Part shown: positions 46,678-58,764 of the stretch, piece after piece | Numbering within the stretch: position 1 is the first letter of the stretch | Layout: each line of letters starts with the position of its first letter | NCBI GenBank assembly: GCA_017871115.1 | Contig: JAFCIZ010000005.1 | Coordinates: forward strand, 5,573,501 to 5,637,500 | DNA: 64,000 bases | Source of the DNA: Cunninghamella blakesleeana | Taxonomy: Eukaryota; Mucoromycota; Mucoromycetes; Mucorales; Cunninghamellaceae | Reading direction: 5' to 3' | Position numbers and translations under genes: made by a program | Notes under the pieces: generated by a model | What the model was told of the DNA's origin: nothing | Databases searched by the model: none | Seen by the model: only the letters and a program-made list of their open reading frames with translations

Positions 46678-47425
46678 ATATAATACAAAAGTATAAGAAA
46701 AAGTTTAGTACAAAAAAAACACAAAAAAGTGAAAAGTGATTATTTTTAACTTTACATTTAAATTTTAAATCCCGCTGTAGTTTTGTATTTCTTATAAATA
46801 TACTATTTTTTTATTAGTTTAATAAGAAAAAAAATACACAGTAAGTTAAAGAAAAAGAAAATAAAGAAATACAATTTATAAAAAAAAGCTCTAATAAATA
46901 AATCGTACTCAGGAGCGATTTTTATATACAACTCCAAGTATCAATCTCCTTTCTTTTCCATTTATAGTCGTCAGAAACTCCTATGTATTGAAACTAAGTG
47001 ATGCTTTTTTTTTTTTTTTTCACTTTACAATACATAGATATCTCCTTAATTTTTAAAAAACTCATTTTACAATAAGTAAAATATATAAATTTATCAAATA
47101 AAAACACTGCATCGCTTTTGGATTAAAATAGTTTATATAATTTAAGAAAAATATTTAATATTTAAACGGAAATGAGTTGTGGGAGCCTCGTAAAGTGTCA
47201 ACTTTAATCCGTTCACTGTTACTTCATTAATTTTTTTTAAAATAAAGTAGTAAATGATAATAATTATTTTAATGTTTATATAGTTCTTTCATTAAATGAA
47301 AAATTATCTAAGAAAGTTATCTTTTATTTTATATTGTAATATTTTTTATATTGATTTAAGATTTTATCAGCGATAAAAAAGCAAAAATTAAAATCGATTA
47401 TTTAAACCAAGAATATATATATATA
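46678..47425. other. spacer between peptidase and HET gene
   Basis: Promoter side of the peptidase gene and 3' flank of the HET gene. A slightly GC-richer island, GGGAGCCTCGTAAAGTGTC near 47180-47198, stands out from the AT background. No coding frame was found around it. Confidence 0.45.
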
Positions 47426-49294
47426 TTAATAGATTCTAAATGTACAATCGCCAGGCTGGTATGAAAATAAACCATAGGATGACGACTTAAAAAACTCATA
47501 GTGTACTATCCACTTATTTTTCTCAAAGTTACCAAGAAGTCTTATACCACTACCGTAGATAGGAGGAATATTGGCATATTTTGATTCTGTGAAAGTAAAA
47601 AAAGGAATGAATACATACATAAAATCATCATCATTGTCTAGTATACTACTTGGAAAGAGTTCTTGATAAAGTGTGGGATCAAACTTATAAATAAAATAAG
47701 CATTTGTTTTGAGAGAAAGGAAATGATAATGGTGAGAGCGTTCCAGTTGAATGCTAGTTAAATTCTTAGTATATAAAGGCCCAGATTTTATTATATCAAT
47801 TTTTATACAGTTCTTAGTAGATTTAGTGTCTTCAGTCTTCATATTTATACTTTTTTTATAATTTACTAGCATTTCCAAGTAGATTTTATAAGCACTATCA
47901 ATATCAGCTTTTTCTTTCAGCTGTAAGTTACGGCCTTCATAATGACTTGCAAAGGAAGGAAGGATGGTTGAAGTAAAAGTCGACGAGCATGCATGAAGTA
48001 ATTCGGCTTTATCCCATAAATTCATGATTTCATATAATTTTAATCTAACTGTTGTCATATTGCTAATGTCCCATTTTGAAATTACGCTTTTATCTTCAAT
48101 CGAATCATAGTATTCTTTCCATGATGGCAAAATAGCATTAAATCTATCTATATGCTTGGTTGCATTGGAATTTAATATCATATCTAGATGTGTTCGATGT
48201 GTAAATTTTGTCTTTAAGAATTCTATAAATTTATTACTATTGTCCACTTCCATATAAGACATACTGTTATTGTGAGTATTATTGTTTGTCAATTGATGAT
48301 CAAAGGAGTGTGAAAAAAAAGGAGTAGGTTCTTCATAAAAATAATAATCGAATAAAGATAGAAACATATACTTTAATGGTACACCCTCAGTTCGCTCTTT
48401 TTTTTTTGCAATGTGATATTCGCTGATAACCCAAGCACGATTAGACCAGTCTTCGATTAGGTATGCTAAAAATTGGTAGGCACTCTTTATAGCTTCATTT
48501 TCTTCTATTTTGTTTTCATTTGTCGACTGGATACTATTGAATATATTTGTATAAATAACTTTACTGTGTTTCATAATTAAATCAAGTACTTCCTTGTTTG
48601 CTGGATTTTTATATAAATGTTGTCGATGCATATCAGGTACTGCTAGTATATATGTTGCTGTTTTAAAAATGTCAGACATTTTTAAAATGGTGTCCTTCTT
48701 TCTCTTATCATCTAGTTGATTGACTGATATTGTATCTATCCATAGATATTGTATATCTTTTAGAATTGGTTCCTTCTTAATAAATTCACATAGTATGACT
48801 AGATCATTTAATTCGAATGATGTAATATGAGCTGTATAATCGGGTGTTTCACATAGTTGTTCACTGAGTTCACCCCAGCGGTAAGATATTGCAATATATT
48901 TCAAGTCTTCGTACATATTCTTTTTTGTACATTTTACAGCTCCCCATTTTGTACTATTAATCTCAACAAGCACGAGGTTGAAAACTTGTTCTTAGATAAA
49001 TAAAATAACAATGTTAATAATAATAATAAGTATTTAAAATATAATTCATAATGTTTTTTTTTAATGTTTATAGCTATTACTTTTCTCTTTCGCATTTTCT
49101 TCTTCCCGTATATGGTAATCTATATATATATTTTTTTTTTTTATTGTCGTTGTTTCTTCCCTTTTATTATTGTTTGTTCTTATAGTAGAGATACTATTTA
49201 AGATATTATGTTTAAGTAGTTCCATTTTACGCTTTGTTTGTTTGATTAATGCATTATTATAATTAAAATAACGAAACGACTGTGTCCGCACCAT
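47426..49294 (-). CDS. HET-domain (heterokaryon incompatibility-like) protein
   Basis: Two exons, 49294-49081 and 48990-47426; 592 residues. The HET signature blocks are present: KYIAISYRWGEL, YLWIDTISVNQ with the following KM-DIF-TATYILAV, and NRAWVISEYHIAKK. In ascomycetes HET domains trigger cell death on non-self fusion; in Mucoromycota their role is not established. Exon 2 alone has no ATG start (its leftmost codon would be GTG). Joining it to the upstream basic exon through a GTAATA donor and CTAAG acceptor gives EKKQVFNLVLVEINS, which matches the family's start of the domain. The C-terminal 300 residues are not recognised. Exon 1 (Lys/Arg/Asn-rich) is a less certain part. Confidence 0.85.
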
Positions 49295-49866
49295 CTTTTA
49301 TATTTATCTGTATAAGAAGTGGAAAGAAATGGAGAGAGAACAAAAAAATATAAATTTTACATGTTTTAAGATTACGTACAGTTCTTTATGTTAAGTACAC
49401 TGATCAAACCCGCACTTTAATTATTTCTAAATGTTGTGCTACGTTTTTAAAGTTTAAATAAAATATGGATCGAATAATCGACATTTTTTTAGTCAACATT
49501 GTTTAGCCAAAAATCATGTTATAATATACTTGATATAAAATAAATAAAAATTTTGAAATCTTTTATAAAGATTATGAATTCAATAGAAAATTTGATTGTA
49601 TAAAGATTATATCGATTTTCAAATTTATACTATAATAAAGAGGTACGATCACACAAACACAAGTATTATAAAGATATCGATTAATTTTGTAATACAGATT
49701 TGGTGTACAATGTTCCAAAATAAAATTATGGTTTAACCAACGCCATGCTACTTTACTTTTTTATAAGTAATTTTTCTTTTTAATTTTATTTATTAAATAA
49801 AAGAATCACTTTAACCAACTAATTAAAAATTAATATATATATACATATATATTTATATTTATGAAT
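49295..49866. other. spacer with diverged short repeats
   Basis: Between two minus-strand genes. It contains three related copies of TATAAAGAT(TAT) near 49563, 49601 and 49669, the last two followed by ATCGATT, and ACGTTTTTAAAG at 49441-49452. No coding signal. Confidence 0.45.
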
Positions 49867-52846
49867 TTATTTTCTATATGACCTTGATGATCGATAATAG
49901 GATTTTTCAGGGCTAGTTAAGCGTTTACGAGTTGGTGATAAGGAAGAGTAAGATATTCTTTTATGATGGGATGAATTGGCGGTGGAGCTTTTCGATTGAT
50001 CATTATAATGTTTGTGATGGTGATGATGGTGATGGTGACCAGATTTAGAAGATTTCCTATGTGGTGATCGATTTCTAGAACGCGATCTTGAACGACGCCG
50101 TTGACATCTCGAAGTACTTTTATCTCCATATTGTTTATAACGGTTGGATATATTTTGATTATTTTCTTCACGATCATGGTAATGCTGTCTTTTATGTTGA
50201 TATTTACTATCAATTGTTGAAGAGTCACTATCAGTAGAAGGTGACCGATACCTATTATTATTATTACTTTTACGTAATGAAGTTGATTTATTTTGTTGTT
50301 GTGATGAGTGTGAAGTTGTTGATTTTCGTTCTGGTGAAGATGATGGTGATCGATACCGAGTATTAGATTTTATAATTGTTTTTGTTCGTAGTTGTGATAA
50401 ACTAGCATTGTCGTTATTGATATTTATTATGGATGGGTTAAAATCGTTCATACTATCCTGATGTAGAGCATATTGTTGTAAGTCTTCTAATTGACGTTCT
50501 TTTTCTTTCCTAAGCTTGTCATTAGCATCCGATTGAACTATTTTATTATATTTTATTTTATAAAGAATAATATAAATAAATAAATAAATAAATAAATATA
50601 TATATATATATAAATAAACAATTATAAAATGTTTTATGTCTATTTGTAAATATAAACACTTACTAGTTTTTTCTAATCCAGCACGCATTTTCATCTTTAG
50701 TTTTTCCATAGGTGTTAATTTTTTTTCGTTGGAGCGTAATTTACTTGAAGAGTTATCATTGATACTTGTATTAGTAGATGATAGAATAGTAGATTGACCG
50801 TTACTATCATTAATTTTTAGACTAATAAAAATAAATAAATAAATAACGATAATATATACATAAATGAAAAGACTGTTACTAATGCAAAAAGTTATTATTT
50901 TTATATTATTTTAAAATAGAAGTAAAACAAACTTCATTTACTTTGATTCTTTCTGATTTTGGTTAGGAATTGTTGTTTTTTTCTGCTGTTGTGTTTCATC
51001 TTTTGTTGAACCAAATTCAATTACAAAGTCAGATTGATTGTCATCTCCAGATGTATCATTTTCACTACTATTCGTTTCATCATCAGTGTAGTCATCTTCA
51101 CCTTCTTCATCGTCATCATAATTTCCATAGGTAGGGCTTCCACGTCTTTTATATCTTGAATTATTGCCATGATTGTTACCATCTTCAATTGAGTATCTTC
51201 TTCTTCTACGTTTTCTTTTTCTTGATTTTCTACTACCATCTTTTTTTTGGTTTCCATCTTGATTCTATTTATTATAATGTATTGAATATAAATAGAAGCA
51301 TTCGTTTACGTTTAATTTAATTTAATTATATACTATTATCGCTATCTTATTTTTATTTTTATTTTTAATATTATTATATTACTATACCTGCTTCATTTTA
51401 AGTTGTTTTAGTTCTTCATCACGATCACGTTTTGCTACACGTAATAATCTTGTATAATTTCTTATTCCATATTTCATACCCATTTCGTTTAAAATTCGTC
51501 TATCTTTATCCGTTAAATCATTTACATATTCCAAAATGTCTGTCTGTATTAAAAAAAATAAAAATAAAAAAAGATGATTTGGTTAAGGATAATAAAAATA
51601 TTAGTCTATCGACTACCTGTTTTGATTTTTTTTTTTTTCAAGAATATAAATAATAAAAAGGATATCATATAATAATTCAGATTCTTGATTTTTTTCATCA
51701 TCATTTATTAGAGAAGGATCAGACGCTGAAGAGGTACCATAATCAAACCCAATAGTACTGTTTTTTGACTTTCTATATAATATATTCGATTTTTTTTTAA
51801 AAATAAAATAATGGTATTGATCAACAAGAAGTGACGATATATATATTAAGTTTAGGTTTTCATTTTTTTATAATTTACTTTGGATTGATCATTGCAAGTA
51901 GTGCTTTATGCCTATCTAATAATTTTGTCCACTCTTCTTCCACTGTTGTTAATCTTTCCTTTTCAGTCACTATATGCAAAATAAAAGTATGTGATCATCA
52001 ACTTTTATTACTACTACTACTATTATTATTATTTATCCTTATTAATGATAGTAAGTTTTAAATTACCATTCAACCGTTCTGCTTCGACAAGATCATGGTA
52101 TCGTTCAAAATTTAATTCTTCTCTATCACTAAAATCATCCTCTTCCTCTTCTATTTTAATATTTTCATATTTTGGAATATAATCTAACAATGATCGTCCG
52201 TCAAATCTATAAAATAAATAAAAGAATTAATGTAAATATAAACAGTTATTAAAGAATTTGATGTCTTTTTTATTTTTATTTTTCCCTAAACCAAAAGTTT
52301 AATATACCTGTCAATTTTAATATTCGTATCACCTTGCCATGGCATTCTTTATAAAACAATAAAAATAATAATATTTATTTTAATAAATTGATTCGTTTTT
52401 TATATATATGCGATCTTTTTCATATTTTTATTTATCTTACAAGTTATTTGTATTTTCGTGATAATAATATTGCTCAGCGTTTGGATATAATTTAACAGTT
52501 GATCCAATGATACGAAGTAATTGTTTAGGGTCACCAAGCTAATAAAAATATCAATATTTTACTTTTACGCACACACACAAACACGCACACATATATATAA
52601 TATCTTTTTATTTTTTATTATTATTACTTTTGATTCATAATAAGCACGTCGTCTTTCAGCACGTCGTTTGTGATCAGCAATTAATTCTTTCACCTGATTT
52701 ATTTATTTGTTTTTATTAGAGATAATAAAGAATAATGGTTATATTAGTAAAAAGAAATTACAAGTAGACGAAAGGATATGGATATAGCTTTATAAACTTT
52801 AAGGGTTGTGTACTCTTTTTTCGTTTGCTTTTGCTTCCTGCCACAT
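49867..52846 (-). CDS. CLASRP/SWAP-type RS-domain splicing regulator
   Basis: Homologue of human CLASRP (SFRS16): an N-terminal DRY_EERY/SWAP domain plus an RS-rich tail, a nuclear splicing regulator. Eleven exons: 52846-52814, 52693-52628, 52538-52441, 52346-52308, 52206-52067, 51969-51879, 51772-51666, 51545-51388, 51264-50942, 50821-50664 and 50537-49867; 627 residues. Matches include MWQEAKANEKRVKELIADHK with RRAERRRAYYE, MPWQGDTNIKIDRFDGR, ELNFERYHDLVE, IGFDYG and DILEYVNDLTDKDRR. These are followed by a basic segment, SDFVIEFGS, the TPMEKLKMKMRAGLEKT block, and a tail with SRSRSRNRSPHRKSSKS and a His8 run. Exon 7 to exon 8 joins through a U12-type AT-AC intron. The first donor, GTACAC, is unusual but the join reproduces the family's sequence without a gap. 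Confidence 0.9.
51546..51665 (-). other. U12-type (minor spliceosome) AT-AC intron
   Basis: A 120-nt intron inside the CLASRP-like gene. The 5' splice site is ATATCCTTTTT, an exact match to the U12-type AT donor consensus ATATCCTTT. It contains ATCCTTAAC at 51590-51582, one mismatch from the U12 branch-site consensus TTCCTTAAC. The frame is only preserved if the intron ends at ...TTAATAC (an AC terminus) or four to six bases further; no GT donor in the upstream exon gives the needed phase. The branch-to-end distance, about 37 nt, is longer than typical. Sequence evidence is strong; splicing was not observed. Confidence 0.82.
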
Positions 52847-53078
52847 TTAGTTTATTATTATTATATTTTGTTTAAATCAAAAAATAATAAAAAAGAAACC
52901 TTTTAAAAAAATTAACTTTCTAAAAATTTGTACTTGCGGGAATTTAAATAAAGGGTAGAGCGATTTTTAATTTTAAAAAACCATGTATTGGAAAGTTGAA
53001 AGCAAATGAAAAGGTTCACTGAATATCAGTAAGCCTCGGGAATAATATATATATATATATATATATATAAATGTATAA

Positions 53079-53121
<43 letters not shown>

Positions 53122-53167
53122 GAAAGAGAGTAAATACAGTAAGTTAAAAAATAAACTAGCGGTCATA
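52847..53167. other. short spacer with TA and TAA repeats
   Basis: Promoter of the CLASRP-like gene and 3' flank of the Yippee gene. A TA run (about 53045-53068) is followed by an ATA/TAA array (about 53083-53121). No coding signal. Confidence 0.55.
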
Positions 53168-53836
53168 TTATACGATGGTGAGTAAGGTTTTTTCTAGAAG
53201 ATATTTTCCTTCTTTATGCTTTTGTCGATCGTCATATGTTTTAATCTATAAAATAGCAATAGTGATATCAATTTAACCGTCATTTTTTTGTTTTGATTGT
53301 ATAAATATTTATACTAAAGGTATTTATTTTATTTTATTTACATATTTCCATCCAAGTAAAGTAGAGCATAGGTTACAAGAAACTGAGCTTATTTTATGAG
53401 TACCTGATATCATTAATCTAAAAAAAATAACCCATTTTTAACATTGTGCTGTGTAACTGTTTTTCTTACTTTTTTTTTAATATAACATAGTATTTTTAAA
53501 AAATCATCTGTTTCTTTTTTCCCTTTCCCTTTTTTTTCTCTACCTCTCTTACTCATTATTTATTTTACCTATCTTCATATGACTTATCTTCGTCTATATT
53601 AACTCTAAAAAATGAATAAATGTCAAAGATATTAAACAACTGATTGAGATATGATTCAATTATACTCTTCTTTCTCATTATTATATTTCTTACACTATTT
53701 GAAACAAGTAAGCTGTGCCTTGTTGACCAGAATATTCTTTTGATATAATTTTATCACTGGTCGCTAAATGACTATGGCACTTTGAACACCCATATACTTG
53801 TTTGCCTTCAAGATATTGTCTGTATTTTAATCCCAT
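53168..53836 (-). CDS. Yippee family zinc-binding protein
   Basis: Small conserved eukaryotic protein of the Yippee/Mis18 fold. Four exons: 53836-53694, 53604-53569, 53417-53342 and 53245-53168; 110 residues, close to the family's usual length. MGLKYRQYLEGKQVYGCSKC gives the first CxxC (with HSHLA), then ISKEYSGQQGTAYLF, GTHKISSVSC-NLC (second CxxC), LLGWKY and KHKEGKYLLE, all standard Yippee blocks. The cellular role in fungi is not well defined (links to cell cycle and E3 complexes are known in animals). The start is the first ATG of the conserved block; the open frame extends upstream into Phe-rich leader. Confidence 0.95.
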
Positions 53837-54141
53837 TTTTGAATATATATATTCGTATAAAAAAAGTATATACTTGAGGGTAAAAGAAAAAAAGAAAAGT
53901 GGTATAAAAAATGCGAAGAAAGAAAATGGATACACACGAAAAAGTTTAAAAAGTGAAAAAGGAAGAAGAAAATAAAAATCAAAAATAATTTTAAAATAGC
54001 TTATTTATATAGTTATACAGCTATATATATACATATATATAAATTATTTTAAAAATAAAATACACTGAATAAATATATATATATAAATTATTTGCGGATA
54101 TAAAAAAGAATTGGATAAAGTATATGTTAAGGGAAAAAAAT
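53837..54141. other. spacer between Yippee and hydrolase genes
   Basis: Upstream of Yippee and downstream of the ABHD10-like gene (both minus strand). AT-rich with TA runs around 54020-54085; no coding signal. Confidence 0.5.
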
Positions 54142-55068
54142 TCAAGAAGGCACGTGCGAATGTAAAACTTTATCTAGTAGCCAAAGATCTCGTTCTCGTG
54201 ACATTCGATGATCACCATCTTCCATCAGATGTAAATACGTCCGACCAATGTTTTGTTTATTTAACCAGTCCATCAGTTCATAGACTTGATTCATGCTAAC
54301 ATCTTTATCCTTTTTACCATGGATTAAATGAATTGGATATGTTATTTGTAGAGAATGTTGGTGACGATGCTGTTTATATGAAGAGGTAGGTAAAATACAT
54401 GCTGATTGTGAGTTTTTTAAAAAAGAAAGTGGAATAGTGTAATAACCTTCTGTTGCATAATTCGATGGCCTTTTCCATAAGCCATCCTGTATATCCTTTT
54501 CTTTTACTTCTTTTAGCCATTTCTCTGTCACATCTACAGCACCTCCTATACCAATCAATCCAGATATATTTACTTTTTTTTTATAAGCTCTTAATAGCTG
54601 ATCACTAATATGTAAGCCTAACCATATTCCTAAACTTTAAAAATAAAAATAAGATTTAAGATTTTATTTAGCTTTTTTTCTTATTTCTATTTATGAATAT
54701 ACTTTTTTATTTTTTTATATTAAGAATGTTTAAGTATATGTATGTATTTTTTAAAAAAAACTTCACCTTGCTCCAACAAAAATTATATTATGCGTTTTTT
54801 CATCTTTTTTTTCCAATAACAGCTGTGTTTTTATTATTTCAAAGCCTTCTCGACACCATTCTTGTATGCTTGTTTCTTTTGGATGATCCCAAGTTAAATA
54901 ATCTATATTATTTTTAACTGACCATTCGTATAAAAATGTACTTTTATTGGATGCTTGGAAACTGGAACGGAAGCCAGGTATAAAGCAAAGAGTTAAAGTT
55001 GATTTAGTGATATGATGAAAAAAGGGAATGTGCCCAAGATGCTGTACTAAGTTTAATGGAATAGGCAT
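54142..55068 (-). CDS. ABHD10-like alpha/beta hydrolase
   Basis: Two exons, 55068-54767 and 54634-54142; 264 residues. The order LCFIPGFRSSFQ, YLTWDHP, EWCREGFEII, IIFVGASLGIWLGLH, GLIGIGGAVDVTEKW, WKRPSNYATEGYYTIP, SFLKNSQ, YPIHLIHGKKDKDVS and DGDHRMSRERD parallels ABHD10, an acyl-protein thioesterase/glucuronide esterase of mitochondria. The nucleophile is S101 in G-A-S-L-G; the Asp lies in GKKDKD and the His in GDHRMS. No clear mitochondrial presequence was seen. The donor is GTGAAG, less usual here. A substrate is not implied by the sequence. Confidence 0.88.
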
Positions 55069-55239
55069 ATATAAAAAAATAAAATAAAAAATACAAGAAT
55101 GGCGAAAAAAAAAAAAAAAATGTTTTTGGTGTGGGTAGCTTTTATTAATAACCCCGAGCGCATCAATTTTTTTAAGAAAAGTCTTAGGTTTTTTTTACCT
55201 CTTTCTTTTATATTTATTTTTTTATACATATTTTTTTGA

Positions 55240-55675
55240 ATGACTTCAAGAGATCATACGTATCCTTCATCATTAACATACCTTCCACGACGTGAAAGTA
55301 CTGATGCATATAGAAAAAAACAATTTGCAGCAAATATTCTACAGCAATATTCCCTACAAGCTTTGCATGCCATTCACTATGAACAAGTAAAATCAATAAA
55401 AATGATAATAATAAAAATAATAAAGTTGCTTGAAAATAATAAATTCCTACATATATTTACAAATATAAACATATATATATATAGAGCCCAGCAAAAACAA
55501 GACTAGATATGATGCGGTAATACCAGTTATGAATATTACGAGAAGACAATGGTCTGATAATTAATAATATATATATAGGATAATGACAGAGTTACCAACA
55601 CCAATAGAAGATAGAATCCGAAATTCAAGTTTATCCACTATCAAAAGTATCAAAGATATGTCACTTGGAAAATAA
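55240..55675 (+). CDS. small hypothetical protein, 91 residues
   Basis: Three exons proposed: 55240-55386, 55485-55516 and 55579-55675. The protein reads MTSRDHTYPSSLTYLPRRES, then a helical segment DAYRKKQFAANILQQYSLQ and LHAIHYEQ, SPAKTRLDMMRIMTELP and a short Ser/Lys end. Phases agree at both joins, and the amphipathic helix and conserved-looking RRES...AYRKKQ make chance unlikely. Family not recognised; size and helix content suggest a small subunit of a complex. Divergent from the ABHD10-like gene with 171 bases between starts. Confidence 0.6.
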
Positions 55676-55878
55676 ACATCAGGATTTCTCGGTGGGGTAG
55701 TTATTATTGATTTATTTATATTTATATTCATTTTTTAAAACAAATTATGAATTACATTATCAATTTGGTAATACAAATATTATTATTACTTTTTATTTAG
55801 TTATTTTTTTTATTAAGTATATACAATGGGTTAAAAAGTAAAAAACTTATTTTAAGTTATTATACATATATATATCAA

Positions 55879-56268
55879 CTAATAAAAAAAACCAAGAATT
55901 TTACCACCGACATGTTTACGACGGGCTTCTTCATGATCCATGATCCCATCAGAGGTTGTTAATACTAAATAACCAAATTGACGAGAAGGTAATAAATTGG
56001 AAGTCCACTTTTCTAATTGAGAAACTTGAATATTGAAACGAGGAGAAATGACGCCACATTTATTCAAACGACCTATTAATTGGATTACAATTTTCCCAGA
56101 ACGATGGTCATCAATTTCTTCAAATTCACCAATATAACCATGCTTTTGCATTACAGATAAAAATTTAACAATAACTTTGGAACTAGGACGAATAAGTACT
56201 TGTCTTTTACCACGACGTTCAGCATTATTAATATTATTTAAACAATCATTCAAAACAGAGACACGCAT
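55879..56268 (-). CDS. 40S ribosomal protein uS8 (S15a/Rps22)
   Basis: Cytosolic small-subunit ribosomal protein. Single exon, 129 residues. It is nearly collinear with other eukaryotic uS8: [91 protein letters not shown] and [18 protein letters not shown]. It starts MRVSV where most eukaryotes have M-V-R-x-S-V-L, so it is one residue short at the start. No intron was found, although ribosomal protein genes in this genome would be expected to carry one. Divergent from pescadillo. Confidence 0.97.
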   Translation of the reverse strand: MRVSVLNDCLNNINNAERRGKRQVLIRPSSKVIVKFLSVMQKHGYIGEFEEIDDHRSGKIVIQLIGRLNKCGVISPRFNIQVSQLEKWTSNLLPSRQFGYLVLTTSDGIMDHEEARRKHVGGKILGFFY

Positions 56269-56734
56269 ATTGTATTTTATATTATTTTTTTATATCTATT
56301 ATCATTTATTTCAAATAAAAAAAAAAAAAACATGTTAAAATAAACAGCTTAACTTCATATGAGTGTCCAATTTTTTTATAAAAAATTAGATTCATAAAAG
56401 TATCTGTTCTAGTCTTAAGCAAGTGGCATGAAGAATTATCATCTTATGCTTTGCAAATGACTTTAGATCATTTTTTTTTAAATGGATGGATGGATGGATA
56501 AATGTAAACTACTTACATATATAAATATAGTTTTAATCTAAAGTTAATAAAAAAAAAAAAAAGTATAATTCAACGAAAGGGAAAGAGAAAATTAAAAAGG
56601 GCCACGAAAATTAAATAAAAAAATTGAGTTTTAAAAAAAGTCAAAAAGCCACCCTTTAAAGCAGTTTTTTTTCATCCAATTTTTTTTTTCTTTTTTTTTT
56701 TTTCTTTAGCTTTTTATATTCATTTATATATACA
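56269..56734. promoter_or_regulatory. divergent promoter of uS8 and pescadillo
   Basis: A 466-bp region drives a ribosomal protein and a ribosome-assembly factor in opposite directions, so shared growth control is likely. It holds several A or T runs, a GGAT repeat (56483-56501), and AAAGTCAAAAAGCCACCC about 85-100 bases before the pescadillo start. I see no exact match to the yeast PAC or RRPE motifs, so no specific factor is proposed. Confidence 0.5.
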
Positions 56735-57651
56735 ATGGGTAGAATCCAGAAGAAAGGTGTGAAAGGGGCAGCTGCCAATTTTTTAACTCGTCAACAAGCT
56801 TTAAAGAAACTTCAAATCTCTCTTGCTGATTTCAGGTAAAGATTACAGTATATATATATCTATATCTATATATAAAATATAGATTAAAATGATAATTTTT
56901 GTCAGATCTATCACATTTACTAACTTTAAATTATAATTTTTATTTTTTTTTTTTTTTTTGATTTTTATATTTAGACGTATTTGCATTTTGAAAGGGATCT
57001 ATCCTCGCGAACCCCGTAATAAAAAGAAAATCAATAAAGGATCTTCTGCACCAAACACTTATTACTATGTCAAGGACATCAAATACCTTTTGCATGAACC
57101 TGTATTAATGAAGTTCCGTGAATATAAAGCCTTTGCAAAAAAATTGAACAAATTGTTAACTAAAGGGGATCGTTCTAGTGCTAAATCACTTACTGAAAAT
57201 AATAGACCTATCTATACTTTGGATCATATTGTTAAAGAAAGGTACGTATTTGATTTTTAATCATTATTTGTTATTATTTGTTATTATTATTCCTTAAAAC
57301 AATAATACTAAGAGCATCCACATGTATTTTTATTAATCTTCGATAGATACCCTACTTTTGTAGATGCTTTACGTGATTTGGACGATGCTATTTCTATGTT
57401 ATATTTATTCTCTCGATTACCTGTAGATACTAGAATAAAAGCAAAGACTGTAAAGACCTGTCAAACTCTTATTGCTGAATTCCAAAACTATGTTATGAAT
57501 GCAAAATGCTTAAGAAAGGTATTCTTCTCTATTAAAGGTATTTATTACCAAGCTGAAATTAAAGGTCAAACTATTACTTGGATTGTTCCTTACCAATTCT
57601 CACAAGATGTAAGTTTAGAAAAGAAAAAAAAATATTAAATATTTTTTAAAA

Positions 57652-57686
<35 letters not shown>

Positions 57687-58764
57687 AAAATCATATATTC
57701 ATATATTCTTTCTATTTTTTTATATTATATATATATATATATAGATCCCTTCTGATGTCGATTTCCGTGTCATGTCAACCTTTTTAGAATTTTATACAAC
57801 TTTAATGGGATTTGTTAACTATAGATTATATAATGAACTTAACATGACCTATCCACCTAATTTAGATAAAGATGCATTCAAGCTTGATAGTGGATTAACA
57901 GATAATGATAAAGTTGATGGTGGCAGTAATAATACCGAAGATAATGATTTAGATGAATTTGATACAGCAGAAGAAAAAGAGAAAACAGAGGATAATACAG
58001 AATCTGGATCAACAGCAGCCGTTACATTAAAACAAATTCAAGAAGCCTCAGGTGAGGTCAAGGCATTACAAAATTTATTTAAAAAGCACGTCTTTTTCCT
58101 CTCAAGAGAAACTCCTCGATATGCCTTAGAGTTCATGATTCGATCATGTGGTGGTGAAGTTAGTTGGGATGCTACGGTGGGTGGTAATCCTCCTTTCCCT
58201 GAAACAGATGAACGTATTACTATTCAAGTTAGTGATAGACCCAAAGTGAAGAATCGGGTGCTCTCCCGTACTTATGTTCAACCACAATGGATTGCTGATT
58301 CTCTCAATGCTCGTAAATTAATTAAAACTTCATTATATGGTCCTGGTGAACTTTTACCTCCTCATCTTAGTCCATTTGTCGAAGCTAAAGAAGGTGATTA
58401 TGTTCCTACTACTGGTATTGAATCTGAATCTGAAGAAGAAGAAGAAAATGAACAAGTAGAAGAAACTAAAGAAGAGGATGATATGGATGAATATGAAAAA
58501 GATCTTAAAGCTGAAGCTGCTGGTATTGCTTTCTCCGAATCTACATCTAATGAAAATAGTGCTGAAAAGACAGATGTTAAACCCAAGAAGAAGAAACGTA
58601 CCGAAGCTGAAATTGAAGAAGAAGAACAAAAGGAAATGGCTACAGTTATGATGTCCAAGAAGAAACGTAAATTATATACTCGTATGCAATCAAGTAATCA
58701 AAAGAAAGCAGACGCTGTTGAAAAATTACAACGTAAAAAGAAAGCTTTGGAATCTAAAAAATAA
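56735..58764 (+). CDS. NOP7: pescadillo (Nop7), 60S ribosome-assembly factor
   Basis: Part of the PeBoW/Nop7 complex needed for 27S pre-rRNA processing in the nucleolus. Four exons: 56735-56835, 56975-57241, 57347-57608 and 57745-58764; 549 residues. The pescadillo N-terminal domain begins [20 protein letters not shown] and runs through [54 protein letters not shown] and [18 protein letters not shown] domain at about residues 325-420 has [27 protein letters not shown] and [13 protein letters not shown]. The C-terminus is acidic and then Lys-rich. Donor 2 is GTACGT. All blocks are intact. Confidence 0.96.

Noticed and set aside
52770..52779. U12-donor-like ATATCCTTTC on the minus strand inside the first CLASRP intron
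   Set aside because: The upstream frame reaches a TAA before it, so it cannot end an exon; the GTACAC donor gives the family's sequence exactly.
55257..55268. GTATCCTTCA, another U12-donor-like word
   Set aside because: It lies inside an open, sensible reading frame (HTYPSSL) with no matching branch site and phase.
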